Assembly (NCBI RefSeq): GCF_900636915.1
Contig: NZ_LR134327.1
Coordinates: forward strand, 930,001 to 994,000
Direction of reading: 5' to 3'
DNA: 64,000 bases
Source of the DNA: Aggregatibacter aphrophilus ATCC 33389
GTDB lineage: Bacteria; Pseudomonadota; Gammaproteobacteria; Enterobacterales; Pasteurellaceae
Shown here: positions 51,628 through 60,422 of the stretch, in pieces
Numbering within the stretch: position 1 is the first letter of the stretch
Layout of the letters: each line of letters opens with the position of its first letter
Translations under genes and position numbers: made by a program
The notes under the pieces: model-generated
What the model was told of the DNA's origin: nothing
Databases searched by the model: none
The model's input: only the letters and a program-made list of their open reading frames with translations

Positions 51628-52018
51628 GTTTTGCCAACACTTCGGTGGCTTCCAATAATGTCGGTTCTTTTAACACGCCTTGTGCCACAATGCCTTGTCC
51701 TTCGCGGAATAGATCCGGCAAGATGCCTTCATATTCAACACTGATAGACGGACCGATATCATTTAAATCAAACCGCACTTTCAAACTTTTCGGATCGCGT
51801 TGTACCGTACCGGCCACCACCATGCCGCCGACACGAATACGCTGGCCCACTTCCGGTTTTAAATCAGCTTTATCCTCTTTGCCGTAAACCACTTCTGATG
51901 GGGTATAAAATAAATCGATATTTTGGCGCAACGCATATAATACCAATGTTGTTGCAATCACCACGCCTGCCAATACTAAAATAATAATAGATAAACGGGA
52001 TTTACGTCTTGGATTCAT
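51503..52018 (-). pseudogene. ccmE: CcmE heme chaperone with a replaced C terminus
   Basis: 171 residues. The N-terminal anchor (about 8-28), the OB-fold core ([31 protein letters not shown]) and the heme-binding histidine in LAKHDENY (His about 131) are intact. After HDENYVP the sequence becomes [14 protein letters not shown] and similar residues, which is ccmF DNA read in the wrong frame. The normal flexible tail of about 25 residues is missing. It could still bind heme, since the His-x-x-x-Tyr site is kept, but would carry 35 foreign residues, including a hydrophobic patch. Confidence 0.8.
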
Positions 52019-52221
52019 AGCGTCTCTCCTTTTTGTTGTACTTGTTGTAGGCGGGATTCTCGCTGTTGCTCACGTTTAACGGATTTTAACACCGCACTTT
52101 TCCCCATTAGACTTTGAATGATTAACGCCACGATGGCTATAAAACTTAAACCATAAGACAGCCACACATAAAAACCGTAGCCACCCATATGAATTAAATC
52201 ACTCCAGCTTTGAAAGAACAT
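52015..52221 (-). CDS. ccmD: Heme exporter protein CcmD
   Basis: 68 residues from the ATG at 52221, with one membrane segment ([20 protein letters not shown], about 19-38) and a basic cytoplasmic tail. It releases holo-CcmE from CcmABC. GGGGAGAG precedes the ATG; a TTG 15 bases further up is less likely. It overlaps ccmE by 4 bases. Confidence 0.88.
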   Translation of the reverse strand: MFFQSWSDLIHMGGYGFYVWLSYGLSFIAIVALIIQSLMGKSAVLKSVKREQQRESRLQQVQQKGETL

Positions 52222-52236
52222 ATTCTCTCTCCCCAA

Positions 52237-52977
52237 TTAATTAATTTTTTCCGCCAACGCCTTAACCCAAGGGCGTTTACTATCTTCTTTTAATAACTCT
52301 GTACGATAACGCACTAAGGTTAGCCAAATATATAAAGTCATAAAACCAAAGATACATAAAATTAGCGGAATCAACATTGGTGTAGCAATTGACGGGCGTT
52401 CCAATTTGGTAATACTTGCCCCTTGATGCAGGGTATTCCACCATTCCACCGAGAAATGGATAATCGGTAGATTTACCACGCCAACCACGCATAACACGCT
52501 CGCCGCTTTTGCCCCCACATTACGATCTTGAAAAGCGGAATAAATGGCTAATACGCCTAAATATAAGAAAAATAGAATTAATTCAGCCGTTAAACGGGCA
52601 TCCCAAACCCACCAAGTCCCCCACATTGGCTTGCCCCAAATGGCACCGGTAATCAATGCCAAAAAGGTAAATAATGCGCCTATTGGTGCCATGGCAATCA
52701 TGGCTAACTGAGCATGTTTAATTTGCCATACTAAGGCAACCAATGCAGCTACCGCCATGGAACCATAAATCCCCATAGACCAAATGGCCGTCGGTACATG
52801 CACATACATAATGCGGAAGCTATTGCCCTGTTGATAATCAGCAGGCGCAAAAGCAAGCCCCCAAACGATGCCTACACCTAATAAAAGTGCGGTCAGAATC
52901 GCAAAAGAAGGGCTGAACTTACCGCATAATTGATATTGTGTTTCTGATTTTGCATAAGGATGCAACCACTTCCACAT
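52237..52977 (-). CDS. ccmC: Heme exporter protein CcmC
   Basis: 246 residues, six membrane segments. The WWD heme-handling motif is WGTWWVWDARLTAE (about 121-134), between conserved histidines (VHVPTAIWS, about 59, and HFSVEWWNTLHQ, about 175). It attaches heme to CcmE. Part of the ccmABCDEFGHI unit. Confidence 0.94.
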   Translation of the reverse strand: MWKWLHPYAKSETQYQLCGKFSPSFAILTALLLGVGIVWGLAFAPADYQQGNSFRIMYVHVPTAIWSMGIYGSMAVAALVALVWQIKHAQLAMIAMAPIGALFTFLALITGAIWGKPMWGTWWVWDARLTAELILFFLYLGVLAIYSAFQDRNVGAKAASVLCVVGVVNLPIIHFSVEWWNTLHQGASITKLERPSIATPMLIPLILCIFGFMTLYIWLTLVRYRTELLKEDSKRPWVKALAEKIN

Positions 52978-52987
52978 AAATAATCCT

Positions 52988-53653
52988 CTATTGATCTAAA
53001 CTAATGCGTAATGCCGTGGCGATGGCAAACGGCGATAATGTCATCACGCCTGCCAAAATAGCGCCTAAAATAGCCAATTGCCCGCTATAAGGCAGGTTTA
53101 ATCCTGCCGCATCCAACACGGAAGCAGAGAAAATCAGCACAGGAATAAACAACGGCACGACTAATAAACTCAACAATACACCGCCTTTGCGCAAGCCCAC
53201 CGTTAACGCCACCCCAATGGCGCCAAGGCAACTCAACACCGGCGTGCCTAATAATAATGTCAACACCAACGCCCACCAAATTGATATTTCCAATGACAGC
53301 AATAATGCAGCAATTGGTGACAACAAAATCAGTGGCAACCCCGTCAATAGCCAATGTGCCAATACTTTGGCCAGTGCCGTTAAAACCAAGGGTTGTGAGG
53401 TGAGCATTAACTGCTCTAAAGAACCATCGATATAATCGTCACGAAATAATCGTTCAAAGGACAGCAACGCCGACAACAATGCCGCTACCCAAGCCACGCC
53501 GGGCGCAATACGTGATAGCAATTTCGGATCCGGCCCAATCACCAACGGGAATAACGTAATTACAATAAGGAAAAACCAGAGCGGATTTAAAATTTCCGCC
53601 TGTTTGCGCATAGCAATTTGTAATTCGCGTTTAATAATATTCCAAAAGATCAT
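52988..53653 (-). CDS. ccmB: Heme exporter protein CcmB
   Basis: 221 residues with six membrane segments; it begins MIFWNIIKRELQIAMRKQAE and has NPLWFFLIVITLFPLVIGP. It is the ABC-transporter membrane part that works with CcmA to release holo-CcmE. I used the ATG at 53653, 4 bases after the ccmA stop, because relatives start there; a start 15 bases upstream is possible. Confidence 0.93.
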   Translation of the reverse strand: MIFWNIIKRELQIAMRKQAEILNPLWFFLIVITLFPLVIGPDPKLLSRIAPGVAWVAALLSALLSFERLFRDDYIDGSLEQLMLTSQPLVLTALAKVLAHWLLTGLPLILLSPIAALLLSLEISIWWALVLTLLLGTPVLSCLGAIGVALTVGLRKGGVLLSLLVVPLFIPVLIFSASVLDAAGLNLPYSGQLAILGAILAGVMTLSPFAIATALRISLDQ

Positions 53654-53657
53654 GCCG

Positions 53658-54293
53658 TCACTCTGCACATTTAAACTGTTCTAAATTAATTTTTTTCAAT
53701 TGTGCACTCGGCACTTCTTGGTGGCTGGTTAAGATCACAATGCCGCCTCGTTGTGCGTGTTGCTCAAAAAGTGCGGTTAAAACCGCCACGCCTTTTTTAT
53801 CAATGGCGTTAAAAGGTTCATCTAAAATCCACAACGGAGCTTCCGATAACCACAAACGCGCCAAGGCAATGCGTTTTTGCTGTCCGGCAGAAAGCTGTGC
53901 GGCAGGGATGTCTTCACGCCCCAACAACCCAACGGTTTGCAACACATTCCACAGAATCTCGTCCCCTTGATGGCAATGACTGATTTGCTGATAAAAACAC
54001 AGATTCTCCCACGCGTTTAATTCCGGTTTAATTCCGCTCTGATGCCCTAAATATAACAAATCATAATTAAAGGCTTCGCGCTGCTTAAAAATCTCTTCAG
54101 AATTCCACCGCACTTTGCCCTCTAACGGTATCGCAAGCCCGGCAACAATACGTAGCAAACTGGTTTTCCCAATGCCGTTATGTCCTTCAATTTGCACAAA
54201 ATCGCCCGCCTGAATTTGTAAATTCAAGTGATGAAATAGTACTTTATCGCCACGTTGGCAGGCCAGATTTTCGATAATTAATTGATGATGCAT
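53658..54293 (-). CDS. ccmA: Heme exporter ATP-binding protein CcmA
   Basis: 211 residues. Walker [10 protein letters not shown] (about 38-46), signature LSAGQQKR (about 135), Walker [13 protein letters not shown] (about 154) and the switch histidine in LTSHQE (about 195) are all present. It powers the CcmBCD complex. First gene of the ccm operon; an uptake-signal core lies inside. Confidence 0.95.
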   Translation of the reverse strand: MHHQLIIENLACQRGDKVLFHHLNLQIQAGDFVQIEGHNGIGKTSLLRIVAGLAIPLEGKVRWNSEEIFKQREAFNYDLLYLGHQSGIKPELNAWENLCFYQQISHCHQGDEILWNVLQTVGLLGREDIPAAQLSAGQQKRIALARLWLSEAPLWILDEPFNAIDKKGVAVLTALFEQHAQRGGIVILTSHQEVPSAQLKKINLEQFKCAE

Positions 54294-54501
54294 AACTAAA
54301 TGAAGAAAGACTTATTTTTTGCGGGGCATTCTATCATAAGGAAACTGAATGAAGTAGTTAAGAAGGGGTTAAATCACATAACTCTTTAGCAGTAGTTTAA
54401 CCTCTTTTTGACTTAGAACAAATTTAGCCATTCGTTACAAATACGAATAACCCTTATAAATTGGCAAAATCCTTGATATAACTGAGTTAATCCATCAGTT
54501 A

Positions 54502-55695
54502 TTAGCGATTTTTAACCGTTAAAAAGTAGTAGCAAACCACGGCAATAACGGAACAAATCACCATAGCTAATAACATCGGTACAGCCGAATTTGTCGGCAA
54601 TAAAGAAACCAAGGAACCTATGCTAGCACCAATACTAAATCGCACGCTACCCACCATGGAATTCGCCGAACCGGCAGCATTAGGGAATTTTTCCAAAATA
54701 GACGCCATGGAATTAGAGGAAATCAACGGATTTTGTCCCACAAAAATGGCAACCCCCAAGGCTATCGGCCAAAAGCCTAAATCGAATAACACCACCAGTA
54801 ACAACCAAACTGCCGCCAAAAATTGGACGCCTAACCCACAACGCAACATGGTTTCCGCGCCTAGTTTGGCAACTAACCGCCTGTTTAGAAACGAACTTAA
54901 GGTCATAATCCCAATGTTCAACATAAAGAAGTAACCAAAATTTTCAGGCTTAATGCCATAAATCCCGATATACACAATGGAACCTGCCGTGACGAAAGCA
55001 AACAACCCGCCAAAGGCAAAGGACGTGGAAAACATATAGCCCAACACCGGTTTTTGCTTCCATAACGCCATAAAATTACGGGCAATGATATTTAATCGTA
55101 AAGGAATACGTTTTTCTTTACGATGGGTTTCCGGTACGATAAAAAAGACTAATAAAATACTGAGAAATCCCATTCCCGCAATCACATAAAAAATGGCGTG
55201 CCAATGGAAAAAATAGACAACGTAACCGCCGATAATCGGCGCCACCAACGGTGCAACCATAAACACCAAGCTGATGGTTGACATGATTTTGGAGAGTTCA
55301 TTTTTATCAAACAAATCACGCAACAACGCGCCTACCAACACTACCGGCGATGCACCAAAAAAGCCCTGGATAAAACGAAGTGCGGTGAAATTTCCAATTG
55401 AATGGATTTGCGTCAAAATCAACGCGGCAAAAGCAGCAATTACCACGCCTAACAAAATAATCGGCTTACGCCCAAAACTGTCACCGAACGGTCCCCAAAA
55501 TAATTGCCCTAGCGCCAAGCCATACGCAAACGACGTTAACGTATGCTGCACCTGATCGTTCGTTACTTGAAAATCCTGCGCAATATTCAAAAATGCCGGC
55601 AAGTACATGTCCACCGCCAGCGGAGGCAACATAGACAAAATGCCTAACGCAACGACAAAAATAAAACCGGTCTGTCTCGTTTTATCAGTCTTCAA
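54502..55695 (-). CDS. Bcr/CflA-family drug efflux transporter
   Basis: 397 residues, 12 membrane segments, major facilitator superfamily. The DHA1 motif A appears as GPFGDSFGRKPIILLG (about 65-80), and LPPLAVDMYLPAF (about 20-32) is typical of Bcr/CflA proteins. It probably exports drugs or small metabolites with protons; the substrate is unknown. Its start lies 4 bases after the rsuA stop, so the two genes are probably co-transcribed. Confidence 0.88.
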   Translation of the reverse strand: MKTDKTRQTGFIFVVALGILSMLPPLAVDMYLPAFLNIAQDFQVTNDQVQHTLTSFAYGLALGQLFWGPFGDSFGRKPIILLGVVIAAFAALILTQIHSIGNFTALRFIQGFFGASPVVLVGALLRDLFDKNELSKIMSTISLVFMVAPLVAPIIGGYVVYFFHWHAIFYVIAGMGFLSILLVFFIVPETHRKEKRIPLRLNIIARNFMALWKQKPVLGYMFSTSFAFGGLFAFVTAGSIVYIGIYGIKPENFGYFFMLNIGIMTLSSFLNRRLVAKLGAETMLRCGLGVQFLAAVWLLLVVLFDLGFWPIALGVAIFVGQNPLISSNSMASILEKFPNAAGSANSMVGSVRFSIGASIGSLVSLLPTNSAVPMLLAMVICSVIAVVCYYFLTVKNR

Positions 55696-55699
55696 TAGA

Positions 55700-56401
55700 T
55701 TATTCTCCGTTAAAATAAGCGACTTCTGCTGCCGTTAAGGCACGATATTCGCCTTCCTCCAAGCTATCATCAAGCACCAATGCACCGATTTTCCAACGAT
55801 GCAATCCGACAACTTTATTACCCAACGCGGCAAACATCCGTTTAACCTGATGGTAACGTCCTTCACTGATGGTTAAATTGACGTTGTAATCATCTAAAAT
55901 TTCAAGTGTAGCAGGTTTGGTCGGATCTTTCTCACCACGCAATAAAATACCTTCGGTACAAGCCTGCACATAATTAGCTTCAACAGGATCCGCCAAAGTC
56001 ACCAAATAAGTTTTTGGCTGATGATGTTTTGGTGAAGTAATGCGATGTGACCACTGCCCGTCATCAGTCAACAATACTAACCCTGTAGTATCCACATCTA
56101 GCCGCCCAGCACTGTGCAAACGAGCAGATAAAGGATAACCAAAAAATTGATAAATAGTCGGATGATCGCCATCTTCATGGGAACAAATATAACCTTGTGG
56201 CTTGTTCAGCATAATATACTGTCCTTCCGCCACCCAAGCCAACCGCTCACCATCATAACAAATCTCATCATTCGGGCCGACTTTCGCCGCCCCGCTCTTC
56301 TCAATTTTACCATTAATAGTGACCGCACTTTGACGCAACACTTTTGTTGCCTGTGAACGGGTTAAATCGGTCATTTCCGCTAAAAATTTATCTAAGCGCA
56401 T
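55700..56401 (-). CDS. rsuA: 16S rRNA pseudouridine-516 synthase
   Basis: 233 residues. An N-terminal S4 domain (MRLDKFLAEMTDLTRSQATK) and the catalytic domain with the aspartate in SAGRLDVDTTGLVLLTDDG (about 96-114). The length and KPQGYICSHED segment favour RsuA over the RluB/E/F group. It modifies uridine 516 of 16S rRNA during 30S assembly. An uptake-signal core lies inside. Confidence 0.9.
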   Translation of the reverse strand: MRLDKFLAEMTDLTRSQATKVLRQSAVTINGKIEKSGAAKVGPNDEICYDGERLAWVAEGQYIMLNKPQGYICSHEDGDHPTIYQFFGYPLSARLHSAGRLDVDTTGLVLLTDDGQWSHRITSPKHHQPKTYLVTLADPVEANYVQACTEGILLRGEKDPTKPATLEILDDYNVNLTISEGRYHQVKRMFAALGNKVVGLHRWKIGALVLDDSLEEGEYRALTAAEVAYFNGE

Positions 56402-56539
56402 AGAAATCCCTTATAAAAATCATAGGGCATTATACCGCTAATTTTGCTGCTCTACCCGCGGAAAAACACAGCAAGAAATAGCCACACTTTATAGAACGTA
56501 ATCAAAGAACTTTTTTATACTGCAAAAAATTGTTAATAA

Positions 56540-56581
56540 TGTGTGAAATGTCACAGAATTCTTTTTAATTTTAATTATAAT
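56540..56581 (+). promoter_or_regulatory. CRP-type promoter of maeB
   Basis: TGTGTGAAATGTCACA (56540-56555) matches TGTGAnnnnnnTCACA at 9 of 10 positions. A perfect TATAAT follows at 56576-56581. The site is centred about 41 bases before the expected start, the class II activation position, and no good -35 is present, as expected for an activator-dependent promoter. Confidence 0.65.
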
Positions 56582-56626
56582 GCTCGCCACTTTTCTCAAT
56601 TTAGTTATTCAAAAGAGGATATTTTT

Positions 56627-58891
56627 ATGGATGAACAACTTAAAAAAGCAGCTCTCGATTTCCACGAATTTCCGATTCCGGGAAAAATTGAAGTTACCCC
56701 AACCAAATCGCTTGCCACGCAACGCGATTTAGCCTTAGCTTACTCGCCGGGCGTTGCGGCGCCATGTTTAGCCATTCAGGCAGACCCGGCCGACTCCTAT
56801 AAATATACCTCTCGCGGCAATTTAGTTGCGGTAATTTCTAACGGTACAGCGGTGCTTGGTTTAGGGAATATCGGTGCGCTTGCCGGAAAACCGGTCATGG
56901 AAGGAAAAGGCGTTTTATTTAAGAAATTTGCCGGCGTAAACGTATTCGATATTGAAATTAATGAACATGACCCTGACAAATTAGTAGAAATTATCGCCTC
57001 ATTGGAACCGACTTTCGGTGGGATTAACTTAGAAGATATCAAGGCACCGGAATGTTTTTACATTGAACAAAAATTGCGCGAAAGAATGAAAATTCCGGTC
57101 TTCCACGATGACCAACACGGTACAGCGATTATTTCTGCCGCAGCGGTGCTAAACGGCTTACGCATTGTTGATAAAAAAATTGAAAACGTAAAACTCGTTG
57201 CCTCCGGCGCCGGTGCAGCTTCTATCGCTTGTTTGAATTTGTTGGTTTCCCTTGGCATGAAACGGGAAAATATTACCGTATGTGATTCAAAAGGCGTAAT
57301 CTACAAAAATCGTGATGATCGCATGGATGAAACCAAAAAGCTGTATGCGATTGACGATAACGGCAAGCGTACGTTAGCTGAAGTCATTCCGAATGCGGAT
57401 ATTTTCTTAGGTTGTTCTGCTGCCGGCACGTTGACGCAAGACATGGTTAAAACCATGGCAGTACATCCGTTAATTTTGGCACTCGCCAACCCGGAACCGG
57501 AAATCTTACCGCCATTGGCAAAAGAAGCCCGTCCGGATGCTATTGTATGTACCGGTCGCTCCGACTACCCAAACCAAGTCAACAACGTACTTTGCTTCCC
57601 GTTCATTTTCCGTGGTGCATTGGATGTCAGCGCTACCACCATTAACGAAGAAATGAAACTTGCTGCGGTGCGCGCTATTGCCGACTTAGCCTTGGCAGAG
57701 CAAAGCGATGTCGTTACCTCCGCTTACGGTGACAGCGAATTGTCTTTCGGCCCGGAATACATTATTCCAAAACCATTCGATCCGCGTTTGATTGTGCGTA
57801 TCGCCCCTGCCGTGGCGAGAGCGGCGATGGATTCCGGCGTAGCAACCCGTCCGATCGAAGATTTTGATGCTTATATCGAGCAACTCACCCAGTTCGTATA
57901 TAAAACTAACTTGTTTATGAAACCGGTGTTTGCACAAGCGAAACAAGACAAGAAACGTGTATTATTAACCGACGGTGAAGAAACCCGAATTTTACACGCC
58001 GTACAAGAAATCTCGACCTTAGGCATCGCTTATCCAATTTTACTCGGTCGTCCAAGCGTAATTGAACAGCGCATTAAAAAACTAGGATTACACATTAAAG
58101 AAGGCCGTGATTTCGAGCTAATTAACATCGAAAACGATCCCCGTTACCAAGAATGTTGCAAAACTTACTACGACATGCTTAAACGCGCGGGCGTAACGCC
58201 GGATATTGCCAAACGCGAAATGTTTAACAACCCAACCGCTATCGGTGCCGTGTTGTTGCATTTAGGTCACGCCGATGCCATGTTGTGTGGTTTAGTGGGA
58301 CACTACGCCAGTCACTTAAAAACCCTGAAAAACGTGATTGGCTTGCAAGAGGGAGTACATACTGCCGCCACCGTTAACGGCCTAGTGCTACCGGTCGGCA
58401 ACCTATTCCTTGCCGATACCTTCGTGAACAACGATCCAACAGCGGAAGAATTAGCGGAAATTACGCTAATGACGGCGAAAGAAGTCAGCCTATTTGGTAT
58501 TGAACCGCAAATTGCGTTAATTTCACACTCAAACTATGGCAGTAACAACAGCCTAAGTGCGGTCAAAATGCGCAACGTTTTAACTTTAGTAAAAGAAAAA
58601 GCACCGGAACTCTCCATTGATGGCGAAATGCACTGCGACGTTGCCTTATCCCAGCGCTTACGTGATGACGTTATGCCTGACAGCCCGTTAAAGGGCGCAG
58701 CAAACGTGTTGGTGATGCCAAATATGGAAGCGGCGCGCATTAGCTTAAATCTATTACAAGGCACCACAACGCCAATCACCGTCGGCCCAATCTTAATGGG
58801 CTTGAATAAATCGGCGCATATTTTGACTTCTGTCGCTTCAGTTCGCCGTATCATTAATATGGTAGCTATTGCCGCAGTAAAAGCACAATAA
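56627..58891 (+). CDS. maeB: NADP-dependent malic enzyme (MaeB-type, with phosphotransacetylase-like domain)
   Basis: 754 residues from the ATG at 56627, chosen for the ribosome-binding site AAGAGGAT; a start 84 bases upstream has no counterpart. The N-terminal half is malic enzyme ([34 protein letters not shown] near residue 190), which converts malate to pyruvate with CO2 and NADPH. The C-terminal half (from about 430) is a phosphotransacetylase-like domain that usually lacks its own activity and senses acetyl-CoA. A CRP-type site lies in the promoter. An uptake-signal core lies near 58554. Confidence 0.94.
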   Translation: MDEQLKKAALDFHEFPIPGKIEVTPTKSLATQRDLALAYSPGVAAPCLAIQADPADSYKYTSRGNLVAVISNGTAVLGLGNIGALAGKPVMEGKGVLFKKFAGVNVFDIEINEHDPDKLVEIIASLEPTFGGINLEDIKAPECFYIEQKLRERMKIPVFHDDQHGTAIISAAAVLNGLRIVDKKIENVKLVASGAGAASIACLNLLVSLGMKRENITVCDSKGVIYKNRDDRMDETKKLYAIDDNGKRTLAEVIPNADIFLGCSAAGTLTQDMVKTMAVHPLILALANPEPEILPPLAKEARPDAIVCTGRSDYPNQVNNVLCFPFIFRGALDVSATTINEEMKLAAVRAIADLALAEQSDVVTSAYGDSELSFGPEYIIPKPFDPRLIVRIAPAVARAAMDSGVATRPIEDFDAYIEQLTQFVYKTNLFMKPVFAQAKQDKKRVLLTDGEETRILHAVQEISTLGIAYPILLGRPSVIEQRIKKLGLHIKEGRDFELINIENDPRYQECCKTYYDMLKRAGVTPDIAKREMFNNPTAIGAVLLHLGHADAMLCGLVGHYASHLKTLKNVIGLQEGVHTAATVNGLVLPVGNLFLADTFVNNDPTAEELAEITLMTAKEVSLFGIEPQIALISHSNYGSNNSLSAVKMRNVLTLVKEKAPELSIDGEMHCDVALSQRLRDDVMPDSPLKGAANVLVMPNMEAARISLNLLQGTTTPITVGPILMGLNKSAHILTSVASVRRIINMVAIAAVKAQ

Positions 58892-58910
58892 TTGCCCTTA
58901 GCAGAAAATA

Positions 58911-58941
58911 AAGAAGATGGCTAGTTGTCATCTTCTTTTTT
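58911..58941 (+). terminator. maeB terminator
   Basis: AAGAAGATG (58911-58919) pairs with CATCTTCTT (58929-58937), followed by T residues. Confidence 0.85.
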
Positions 58942-59038
58942 ATTAACCAATCACAGCGTTTAATAATCTTAATCAATTTTCGTGCTATGATTTACACCGT
59001 TTTTTAAACGTGATTGACTCTAACAAAAGGAAAAAATT

Positions 59039-59686
59039 ATGGCTTATACTTTACCTGAATTAGGCTACGCCTATGACGCATTAGAACCCCATTTCGATGC
59101 GCAAACCATGGAAATCCACCACAGCAAACATCACCAAGCATATGTAAACAACGCTAACGCTGCATTAGAAAACGCTCCTGAATTACAAGAATTTGCCAGC
59201 GGTTGCCCGGGTAAATTATTGGCGCACTTACATGAAGTTGCACCTGAAAAACGCCCTGCGCTACGCAACAATGCAGGCGGTCACTTAAACCATAGCTTAT
59301 TTTGGAAAAGTTTGAAAAAAGGCACAACCTTACAAGGTCCATTGAAAGACGCTATCCTGCGTGATTTTGGTTCCGTTGAAAACTTCAAAGCAGAATTTGA
59401 AAAAGCCGCTGCCACCCGTTTTGGTTCCGGTTGGGCATGGTTAGTATTAGAAAACGGAAAACTCTCCGTAGCCTCTACAGCTAACCAAGACAACCCAATT
59501 ATGGGCAAAGAATTTGCCGATTGTTCCGGAACCCCAATCTTCGGTTTAGACGTTTGGGAACACGCTTATTACTTAAAATTCCAAAACCGCCGTCCGGACT
59601 ATATTAAAGAATTCTGGAACGTGCTGAACTGGGATTTCGCTAATGAACGCTTTGAGAAAGTGTTAGCCGGCGCACACCACCACTAA
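59039..59686 (+). CDS. sodA: Manganese superoxide dismutase
   Basis: 215 residues. Metal ligands: His in [13 protein letters not shown] (about 27), His in [10 protein letters not shown] (about 82) and Asp/His in [19 protein letters not shown] (about 177-195). The [10 protein letters not shown] context is of the Mn rather than the Fe type. It removes superoxide in the cytoplasm. An extended -10 (TGC-TATGAT, 58983-58991) lies upstream; a weak A/T-rich dyad could be a Fur or ArcA site, but I would not call it. The C-terminal HHH may bind metal. Confidence 0.94.
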   Translation: MAYTLPELGYAYDALEPHFDAQTMEIHHSKHHQAYVNNANAALENAPELQEFASGCPGKLLAHLHEVAPEKRPALRNNAGGHLNHSLFWKSLKKGTTLQGPLKDAILRDFGSVENFKAEFEKAAATRFGSGWAWLVLENGKLSVASTANQDNPIMGKEFADCSGTPIFGLDVWEHAYYLKFQNRRPDYIKEFWNVLNWDFANERFEKVLAGAHHH

Positions 59687-59696
59687 TCTTCCATTG

Positions 59697-59739
59697 AAAA
59701 GTGCGGTCAAAAAACACTGCTTTTTTTGATCGCACTTTT
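59697..59739. terminator. sodA terminator (uptake-signal pair)
   Basis: AAAAGTGCGGTCAAAAAA pairs with TTTTTTTGATCGCACTTTT (one mismatch). It lies between the converging sodA and eda genes. Confidence 0.85.
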
Positions 59740-59750
59740 ATATTCAAAAC

Positions 59751-60386
59751 CTACTTAACCAGTTCTACCACTTCTTTCGTTAGTCGACCGATTTCTGACC
59801 AGTTTTTGTCATTAATCAGTTTTTTCTCGACAAACCAAGATCCACCACAGGCCACCACATTTGGAATGGCTAAATAATCTTGAATATTTTGCAACCCAAT
59901 CCCACCCGTTGGCATGATTTTTAATTGCGCGTAAGGGCCTAACAACGCTTTAATCATTTTCACGCCACCGGAGGCTTCCGCCGGGAAGAATTTCACTGTT
60001 TCAATGCCTAACTCTAACGCCGCTTCAATAGCCATCGGATTATTCACTCCCGGTGTAATCGGTAAACCTAAGTCTTGGCATAATTGCACAATTTTAGGGT
60101 TAAACCCCGGCGTCACGACAAAATCCGCACCGGCATTTTTCGCTTGAAAAACCTGTTCTGAGGTTAAAACCGTACCCGCCGCAATCAGAAAATCAGGTCG
60201 CTGTTGGCGCAACAACCGAATCGCCTCTTCAGCCGCCGGAGAACGAAAAGTAATCTCCGCCACCGACAACCCATTTTGTGCCAGCATATCTGCCAACGGT
60301 AAAATATCCTCGGCATGATCCAACGCGATAACAGGAACGACTTTGAGTTGATGAAGTTGTGTTGTGATTGTCGTTAGATTCAGCAT
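59751..60386 (-). CDS. eda: KDPG/KHG aldolase
   Basis: 211 residues, the usual length. It splits 2-keto-3-deoxy-6-phosphogluconate (and 4-hydroxy-2-oxoglutarate) in the Entner-Doudoroff and hexuronate routes. The Schiff-base lysine is in VKFFPAEASGG (about 134-144), and the catalytic glutamate in AEITFRS (about 43-49). No kdgK or uxu genes are adjacent, so the substrate source lies elsewhere. It is followed, in the same direction upstream, by the SulP gene. Confidence 0.93.
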   Translation of the reverse strand: MLNLTTITTQLHQLKVVPVIALDHAEDILPLADMLAQNGLSVAEITFRSPAAEEAIRLLRQQRPDFLIAAGTVLTSEQVFQAKNAGADFVVTPGFNPKIVQLCQDLGLPITPGVNNPMAIEAALELGIETVKFFPAEASGGVKMIKALLGPYAQLKIMPTGGIGLQNIQDYLAIPNVVACGGSWFVEKKLINDKNWSEIGRLTKEVVELVK

Positions 60387-60422
60387 AGTTTCTCCTTTTA
60401 ACCCGTTAATATCGCAAATGAA

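Noticed and set aside
58943..58980. Fur box upstream of sodA
   Set aside because: The A/T-rich stretch near 58961 fits only part of the consensus, and any such region would give a match of that quality.
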